Below, piece after piece: positions 60,213 to 64,000 of a stretch of DNA of 64,000 nt. The notes below the pieces were generated by a model that made no database searches, had not been told where the DNA came from, and saw only the letters and a list, made by a program, of their open reading frames with translations. Location of the stretch: the NCBI RefSeq assembly GCF_947255005.1, contig NZ_CAMYFI010000003.1:15090-79089 (forward strand), written 5' to 3'. The position numbers and the translations under genes are program-made. This DNA is from an uncultured Tessaracoccus sp. (lineage in GTDB: Bacteria; Actinomycetota; Actinomycetes; Propionibacteriales; Propionibacteriaceae). Each line of letters opens with the position of its first letter. Positions within the stretch are counted from its first letter, which is position 1.

Positions 60213-60571
60213 TGACTGACCACTGGGACCGGATCAGCGAATCGGCCTCGTGGGTCGATCCGAGCCGGGAGCTGCATCTCCCGACGATCGTGCAGGACAT
60301 CTGCCGAGCCCTGATGGACATCCGCACAGCCACCATGCCGCCCAGCGAGAATGCCCCTGGGAAGCCCCTCTACGAGTTCACCCTCGATGCCGTCACCCGC
60401 CCCGATGACCCCTACTACATGACCCGATGGGATAAGTCCCGACCAGTCACGGTAGTGGCGGAGGCGAAGCAGGAGGCGATCAATCGGGCCGACTCACTCC
60501 TCGGAGATCCGGGGAGTCACAGTCACTGGGTGTTCCGCACCGTGAACGTTCGGGAGGTGGCCCATGAGTGA
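60209..60571 (+). CDS. Phage hypothetical protein, 120 aa
   Basis: Soluble protein (MTDHWDRISESASWVDPSR ... LTLDAVTRPDD-like middle) without known motifs. The GTG at 60209 or the ATG at 60212 may start it. It overlaps the previous stop by 4 nt and the next gene by 8 nt. Confidence 0.6.
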   Translation: MMTDHWDRISESASWVDPSRELHLPTIVQDICRALMDIRTATMPPSENAPGKPLYEFTLDAVTRPDDPYYMTRWDKSRPVTVVAEAKQEAINRADSLLGDPGSHSHWVFRTVNVREVAHE

Positions 60572-60878
60572 CGTCAAGCCCGAGTGGGTGGAGAAGGGGG
60601 CGAGGGCAGCGTTTGATGATGGATTCATGCGCTACGCCCCAAAGCATGTAGCGCGATGGGATGACGACGAGCACGATGAGGGTATCCGAGAGTCGTGGCG
60701 AGTCATTGCCTACGCTGTCCTCGCCGCCGTGGCCGGCGACATCCGCGCCGAGGCGTGGGACGAGGGTTTCGACACTGGCTCGGCACACGGCATCGCCTAC
60801 CAAGTCGGGGATGACGACGCGCTGCCGTGCCCCAGAGGGGCCAACCCGTACCGCGAGCAGGACGGGGCCGAGTCATGA
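60564..60878 (+). CDS. Phage hypothetical protein, 104 aa
   Basis: Acidic helical protein (WVEKGARAAFDDGFMRYAPK; SWRVIAYAVLAAVAGDIRAE; AWDEGFDTG). This arrangement of an AxAAxA helix followed by EAWDEG is common in small actinophage early proteins of unknown role. Confidence 0.65.
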   Translation: MSDVKPEWVEKGARAAFDDGFMRYAPKHVARWDDDEHDEGIRESWRVIAYAVLAAVAGDIRAEAWDEGFDTGSAHGIAYQVGDDDALPCPRGANPYREQDGAES

Positions 60879-61063
60879 CCCACTACTACCGTGCCCTCGA
60901 TTTCGAGTCCATCCCCTGCTCCCACTGCGGTGCAGGAGTTGGAGAATCCTGCGTCACCAAACGCGGCAACCTCGCCCGCTACTACGCCGCAACCCAACCT
61001 GTCGGGAATCCCGGCATGATCGAACCTCCAAGGAATCCTTCCACGTCCGGCGGTGCGGCATGA
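60875..61063 (+). CDS. Phage zinc-finger-like protein, 62 aa
   Basis: Contains PCSHCGAGVGESCVTKRGNL, the CxxC...GxxC pattern of short phage zinc-binding proteins. 4-nt overlaps on both sides. Confidence 0.65.
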   Translation: MTHYYRALDFESIPCSHCGAGVGESCVTKRGNLARYYAATQPVGNPGMIEPPRNPSTSGGAA

Positions 61064-61254
61064 GCGTCCATATCTGCCCAGACTGCTGGGCCGCCCAGCA
61101 CGCCACCGAAACCGTCGGCACACGCTTCAATCCCGACAAGCCGCCACACTTCCGCGCCCTCTCATGGAACCGCGCTGTTGCCGACCCAACCCTCTACAGC
61201 AGCCGCGACGAAGCCCGGGCGGCCGCCTGCCGACTCAACCAGGAGACGCCATGA
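61060..61254 (+). CDS. Phage hypothetical protein, 64 aa
   Basis: MSVHICPDCWAAQHATETVG and a helical end (SRDEARAAACRLNQ). One CxxC pair. Coupled on both sides by 4-nt overlaps. Confidence 0.6.
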   Translation: MSVHICPDCWAAQHATETVGTRFNPDKPPHFRALSWNRAVADPTLYSSRDEARAAACRLNQETP

Positions 61255-61463
61255 CCACCACCACAGCACCACGCACCACCGCACTGATCGAGGACGCCTT
61301 GTTCCTCCTCGACGTAGGCGAGCATCCGGAACGCATCTGCCAACGCCTCGGTGTGACCGCATGGAACCTCGAGATCACGCTGCGACGCCACGGCTACCGG
61401 GAGCAGGCGCGACCGCTCAGCGCGCTCGTTTGGACTCAACGCAAACGGAGGGCGGCCAAATGA
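61251..61463 (+). CDS. Small HTH-like phage protein, 70 aa
   Basis: The segment LIEDALFLLDVGEHPERICQ RLGVTAWNLEITLRRHG has a helix-turn-helix look, with a basic C-terminus. It may be a small DNA-binding regulator. Coupled to rusA by a 4-nt overlap. Confidence 0.6.
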   Translation: MTTTTAPRTTALIEDALFLLDVGEHPERICQRLGVTAWNLEITLRRHGYREQARPLSALVWTQRKRRAAK

Positions 61464-61897
61464 TCTCGTTCTTCGTCCCCGGAACCCCGGCACCACAAGG
61501 ATCAAAGAAACATGTCGGCAACGGTGTGATGATCGAATCATCGAAGCGCCTAGAGCCGTGGCGCGCGGTAGTCGCATGGGCTGCGAAACAGCACATCAAG
61601 GCGCCGCGCGCAGGCGCTATCCGGCTCGACCTGCACTTCGTCATGCCCCGCCCCAAATCGCACTTCGGCACAGGCAGGAACGCCGACAGAATCAAACCGA
61701 CCGCGCCCGACTGCCACACGCAGAAGCCAGACATCGACAAGCTCGAGCGCGCCATCCTCGACGCGCTCACGGGTGTCGCCTACCGCGACGACTCACAGGT
61801 CGTGAAAGTCGTGAAAAGCAAACGGTGGATACACTTCGCCGCCGACCCGGCGGGCGTCTACATCACCGTCGAACCACTTGAGGAGCTGGCAGCATGA
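61460..61897 (+). CDS. rusA: RusA-type Holliday junction resolvase
   Basis: 145-aa endonuclease that cuts four-way junctions as a dimer. VPGTPAPQGSKKHVGN opens the fold, and the catalytic Asp residues lie in KPDIDKLERAILDALTGVAYRDDSQVV. In phages it removes branches before packaging and works with RecE/RecT. Confidence 0.92.
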   Translation: MISFFVPGTPAPQGSKKHVGNGVMIESSKRLEPWRAVVAWAAKQHIKAPRAGAIRLDLHFVMPRPKSHFGTGRNADRIKPTAPDCHTQKPDIDKLERAILDALTGVAYRDDSQVVKVVKSKRWIHFAADPAGVYITVEPLEELAA

Positions 61898-62331
61898 GTG
61901 GGCATCGCGTCATCGTGTTTCGTTCGTGGCATCGCGACGACGGCAGGCAAGTCAGCCCGAACATCTTCACCGGCTACCCCAAGCACGGTACGCCGGTGTG
62001 GCATGCGGACTGCATCACCTGCCGTAAGGCGCTGGGTGTCTACAGCAGCGAGGAGGAGGCGAGGCGGGCCGTGTGCGCTGAGCCTCCCGCCGCAAGATAT
62101 GTGCCTTCACTTGTGGGGCTCCCTGAGCCTGTGGCGACAGTTCGCAGCATGTGGCTCGCCGGGCACACGAGCCGTGAGATCGCCGCAGAGGTCGGGCTAT
62201 CGCCCAACTACATCCGAAGCATCGCCGCCGGGCTCAAACCGGACGCCCACCGGCTTGACGTCGACGAGCGCGCCAGTGTGTCCCGGCTGCATGCCGAGGC
62301 GGCCAAGATCAGAAGGAGGGAGGCGGCATGA
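61894..62331 (+). CDS. Phage HTH protein, 145 aa
   Basis: The N-terminal half has a Cys/His cluster (HADCITCRKAL). The C-terminal half carries a LuxR/sigma-type HTH (VRSMWLAGHTSREIAAEVGL SPNYIRSIAAG) and a basic helix. Possibly a regulator of late genes (inference). Coupled on both sides. Confidence 0.65.
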   Translation: MSGHRVIVFRSWHRDDGRQVSPNIFTGYPKHGTPVWHADCITCRKALGVYSSEEEARRAVCAEPPAARYVPSLVGLPEPVATVRSMWLAGHTSREIAAEVGLSPNYIRSIAAGLKPDAHRLDVDERASVSRLHAEAAKIRRREAA

Positions 62332-62570
62332 CCAGCGCTGAGACAGTGATGTGCGCGAACGGTCCGCACCCTGCTGTAGGGCCGCTGCATGACGTCACCC
62401 CCGAAGGTGCCGAGCCTCGCCTCATTTGCCACGGGTGTTGGACACTCGGCGGCCTCCTCGACGACCAGCAGCGCAAGACCGCCGCACTCGATGTCTTTTC
62501 CGGGCTTGTCAAAACCAAGCGCGAGGGACGAGGCAAGCCGCAGCGACCCAGAAGGATGTGGAAGCCGTGA
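62328..62570 (+). CDS. Phage Cys-containing protein, 80 aa
   Basis: MTSAETVMCANGPHPAVGPL then RLICHGCWTLGGLLDDQQRK and a basic tail. C...H...CHGC suggests a zinc site. 4-nt overlaps on both sides. Confidence 0.6.
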   Translation: MTSAETVMCANGPHPAVGPLHDVTPEGAEPRLICHGCWTLGGLLDDQQRKTAALDVFSGLVKTKREGRGKPQRPRRMWKP

Positions 62571-62698
62571 GGTTCACCATTGAAGCTTTCGGCTGGGTTG
62601 CTGACTGCCCGTGTGGTTGGGCCGCATGGTCACCATATAGATCGATCACAGAGCAGGCTGCGATGAGGCATGCGGAGAGGTGTGGTGAGGCGTCGTGA
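62567..62698 (+). CDS. Small C2HC-type phage protein, 43 aa
   Basis: VRFTIEAFGWVADCPCGWAA followed by AAMRHAERCGEAS, giving C-x-C...H-x3-C, a likely single zinc finger. The GTG start overlaps the previous stop (GTGA). Confidence 0.6.
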   Translation: MRFTIEAFGWVADCPCGWAAWSPYRSITEQAAMRHAERCGEAS

Positions 62699-63138
62699 CA
62701 GCGATTCAAAACCCCTCGTTCGATAACCGTCCAGGCATCTTCGTAGCGAATGAGATGCCAGACAATATCAAGATCGCGGGGCTATCTGATGCCGCTTTTC
62801 GCTTGCTGATTCGTGCCTGGTGCTACTCGTCTCGAGTCCATTCTGACGGCGTGATTCCGGACGCAATTTGGCGCGAGATGGGCACAGCGAAAGCACGTGA
62901 AGAACTGATGCAGCCACCAGTGCTCGCCACCAACCGGGAGCCCCTAATCAAGGCGATCAAGGGCGGTGTGGTCTGTCACGACTACCTTGCTCACAATCGG
63001 TCTGCCGATGAGGTAAAGACCGTTGCCAAGTCCAAGTCAGCGGGTGGAACTCTCGGCGCTCACATGCGTTGGCATGTTGCCCGCAGACGCTTCGAGCGTT
63101 CCTGCAAGCACTGTCAAGAGGAGGGCTACGTTGACTGA
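62695..63138 (+). CDS. Phage replication-initiator-like protein
   Basis: 147-aa protein. The N-terminus MPDNIKIAGLSDAAFRLLIR and the stretch SDGVIPDAIWREM resemble the winged-helix domain of phage replisome organisers. The following KSKSAGGTLGAHMRWHV is the usual linker after it, and CKHCQEEG ends the protein. It lies directly before the palindromic repeat cluster, as expected for a protein that binds its own origin. Confidence 0.72.
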   Translation: MTAIQNPSFDNRPGIFVANEMPDNIKIAGLSDAAFRLLIRAWCYSSRVHSDGVIPDAIWREMGTAKAREELMQPPVLATNREPLIKAIKGGVVCHDYLAHNRSADEVKTVAKSKSAGGTLGAHMRWHVARRRFERSCKHCQEEGYVD

Positions 63139-63385
63139 TCAGCGGATAGGACTACCTATGGGATATGCCATAGGACTACCTATAACAAACGCATTGGGAT
63201 ACCTAATGGGACTCCCCATGGGACCCACTATGGCAAAACGATGGCTATGCGATAGCACTAACACTGACACTGACACTGGCACTGTATTTTCTTACTCTGG
63301 TCAGGCTCCTCACTCTCATCTGTGCGTAGCGAAAACGGCATGGCATGAAACGTCACTCAAGTACGCGCGCGAGGTCATGCCATGA
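63131..63385 (+). CDS. Phage protein encoded across the repeat cluster, TTG start
   Basis: 84 codons starting at a TTG with AGGAGGG 6 nt upstream and overlapping the previous stop by 8 nt. The first 35 residues repeat Gly-Leu-Pro-Met-Gly-like units and then Asn/Asp-Thr pairs, reflecting the DNA repeats rather than a normal fold. The last 30 residues look like ordinary protein. It may be a by-product of the origin sequence or the second part of a split initiator gene. Confidence 0.5.
   Translation: MTDQRIGLPMGYAIGLPITNALGYLMGLPMGPTMAKRWLCDSTNTDTDTGTVFSYSGQAPHSHLCVAKTAWHETSLKYAREVMP
63146..63232. repeat. Palindromic iteron cluster, candidate phage origin
   Basis: ATAGGACTACCTAT occurs at 63146-63159 and 63170-63183, exactly 24 bp apart. 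Degenerate copies follow near 63193, 63206 (ATGGGACTCCCCAT) and 63218. Units are hyphenated palindromes (ATAGG-N4-CCTAT; ATGGG-N4-CCCAT) in which both arms change together. Confidence 0.7.
63256..63285. repeat. Five tandem hexamers
   Basis: CACTAA, CACTGA, CACTGA, CACTGG and CACTGT follow in direct succession, then an AT-rich ATTTTCTTACTC segment. They lie 23 bp after the iteron cluster. Confidence 0.75.
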
Positions 63386-63738
63386 GTGAAAATCTCGAGA
63401 ACACGACGAGCGATCGCGGGCTGAAATGCGTCGCGTGGTTGATGCACGAGATCCGGCCTGAGTGGGAGTTCAACGGCTGCCTGGCGGTGGTGCGGCGTGC
63501 CGCTGTGGGTCGCAGCATCGCTGAGGTTGCTCGGGCAGCGCTGTGGTTCGCGACGCATCGCACCTCGCAGTGCACGCCCGCGATGCTCGCTGAGGACGGG
63601 GCGCATTGGCATCTCGACGACGAGCGTGGGCCGCTGCCAGCGAAGCCCCGGTGCCTCACCGAGCCGCCACGAGATCCCGTGCCACCAGAGCGCATTCGTG
63701 AGATTCGACAGCAAGCACGACAAGGAGAAACCAAGTGA
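63382..63738 (+). CDS. Phage hypothetical protein, 118 aa
   Basis: A helical N-terminal half (CVAWLMHEIRPEWEFNGCLA; VGRSIAEVARAALWFATHR) and a Pro/Arg-rich C-terminus (PPERIREIRQQARQGETK). A common but uncharacterised actinophage early protein type. ATGA overlap with the previous gene. Confidence 0.65.
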   Translation: MSENLENTTSDRGLKCVAWLMHEIRPEWEFNGCLAVVRRAAVGRSIAEVARAALWFATHRTSQCTPAMLAEDGAHWHLDDERGPLPAKPRCLTEPPRDPVPPERIREIRQQARQGETK

Positions 63739-63951
63739 CTACCCCGACCGTTGACGAAGTGCTCCGCTACCTCGCCGAGCTACCGGACATGTGCGCGCTA
63801 CTGCCTGAGGCTGCCATCGTGCGCACGCCGCGCGGCGAAGGCTCACGCAGCGTGTCTGGCCCGAGGCCGCCGCTGCGTCTCGACGTGCTGCACCTGCTCG
63901 ACACTCGCGACAAGGGTTGGGCGTTCGATGTGCCGCCCGATCCTGACCGCA
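63735..63951 (+). CDS. Phage protein truncated by the contig end
   Basis: 72 codons from the GTG at 63735 (AAGGAG 7 nt upstream, GTGA overlap). VTTPTVDEVLRYLAELPDMC and VLHLLDTRDKGWAFDVPPDP are visible. The gene runs into adapter sequence at 63952, so its 3' end is missing. Any residues read beyond that point are artefacts. Confidence 0.6.
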
Positions 63952-64000
63952 CTGTCTCTTATACACATCTCCGAGCCCACGAGACGTCCTGGATAATCTC
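63952..64000. other. Illumina Nextera adapter at contig end (not genomic)
   Basis: CTGTCTCTTATACACATCT is the transposon mosaic end, followed by CCGAGCCCACGAGAC of the read-2 adapter. A 10-nt index-like segment (63986-63995) and ATCTC, the start of P7, follow. This order is the library-molecule order, so the assembly reads into an adapter here. Confidence 0.97.

Larger units (their letters stand above)
50895..63951 (+). mobile_element. Left part of a temperate prophage integrated at tRNA-His
   Basis: It starts at tRNA-His with an integrase and a lysogeny module. A long coupled operon of recombination and replication genes follows (RecE-like, RecT with intein, RusA, initiator-like). The gene order is that of a siphophage lysogeny/early region. 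The exact left boundary is within or just after the tRNA 3' half. The right end, terminase, structural and lysis genes are not in the window because the contig stops at 63951. Confidence 0.88.

Noticed and set aside
63146..63285. Possible CRISPR array
   Set aside because: Units are 14 bp at 12-24-bp spacing and degenerate, with no unique spacers of regular length and no cas genes.
62695..63385. Frameshift joining the initiator-like gene and the next frame
   Set aside because: The downstream frame has its own TTG start with a strong, well-spaced AGGAGGG site and an overlap like its neighbours. A split gene cannot be excluded, but no slippery run is seen.
63739..63996. Frames extending into the contig end (one ending LIHISEPTRRPG, another starting MYKRQ)
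   Set aside because: These peptides are translations of the Nextera adapter, not biological sequence.

Overview
The window is high-GC chromosomal DNA from an actinobacterium. Supporting this are paired clpP genes behind trigger factor, a tricorn-type protease, an Orn oligoribonuclease, RpiB with a glutamate in place of the usual catalytic cysteine, many GTG starts, and genes with a TANNNT box 6-8 nt before the start codon and no Shine-Dalgarno (probably leaderless). The gene mix fits Propionibacteriales/Propionibacteriaceae, but I cannot fix the genus by eye. The last 49 bases (63952-64000) are not genomic. They are the reverse complement of the Illumina Nextera read-2 adapter, a 10-nt index and the start of P7, so the real contig ends at 63951 inside a prophage.

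Layout. 1-9000: a DUF2254 membrane protein, then a proteostasis block on the minus strand (tig, clpP1, clpP2, clpX and a tricorn-like S41 protease). 8970-11140: two overlapping paralogous membrane proteins and tRNA-Gly. 11212-19265: a seven-gene minus-strand catabolic locus made of a DeoR regulator, an RpiB-like isomerase, a multi-pass membrane protein, a HAD-IIA phosphatase, an FGGY kinase, an AraM/G1PDH-like dehydrogenase and an AraB-like ribulokinase. It has the B, L and M parts of a Bacillus-type ara operon but no AraA or AraD, so its substrate is open. 19387-27546: tRNA-Pro, thioesterase, phosphatase, alpha/beta hydrolase, a GH65 phosphorylase with a beta-phosphoglucomutase-like partner, a Nei-type glycosylase and canonical RpiB. 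27598-36403: aminopeptidase N, a 49-aa membrane peptide, a cNMP/CBS/DUF294 protein with a DnaQ-like exonuclease, a class III sirtuin, a double-hotdog thioesterase and an acyl-CoA ligase. 36521-42012: a MarR regulator with a FAD/Fe-S dehydrogenase, a PadR regulator with a HAAS-like membrane protein, and a DUF559 endonuclease gene broken by a stop codon and flanked by two 76-bp palindromic repeats. 42026-50717: EttA, a PrsW protease translationally coupled to two dynamin-like GTPases, a Fic protein, tRNA-Arg, a lipoprotein and orn.

50818-63951: tRNA-His followed at once by a tyrosine integrase and the left part of a temperate siphophage-like prophage. The lysogeny module (integrase, lipoprotein, ImmA-like protease, CI-like repressor) faces a divergent early operon across a perfect 22-bp operator palindrome. 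The early operon holds a Cro-like protein, an antirepressor, an excisionase-like HTH, a RecE-like nuclease, RecT, RusA, a replication-initiator-like protein and many small zinc-ribbon proteins, nearly all joined by 4-nt start/stop overlaps. The recT gene is interrupted by a 327-aa intein with the features of class 3 inteins (non-nucleophilic residue 1 and a Trp-Cys-Thr triad) and a LAGLIDADG endonuclease. Near the right end, covarying palindromic repeats and five tandem hexamers next to the initiator-like gene look like a phage replication origin. The structural genes and the right attachment site lie beyond the contig end.

The most notable items are the RecT class 3 intein, the ara-BLM-like catabolic locus of unknown substrate with its operator palindromes, the origin-like repeat cluster, and the families of intergenic palindromes, including two same-orientation copies bracketing the DUF559 gene. 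No stretch over 300 bases lacks a gene.
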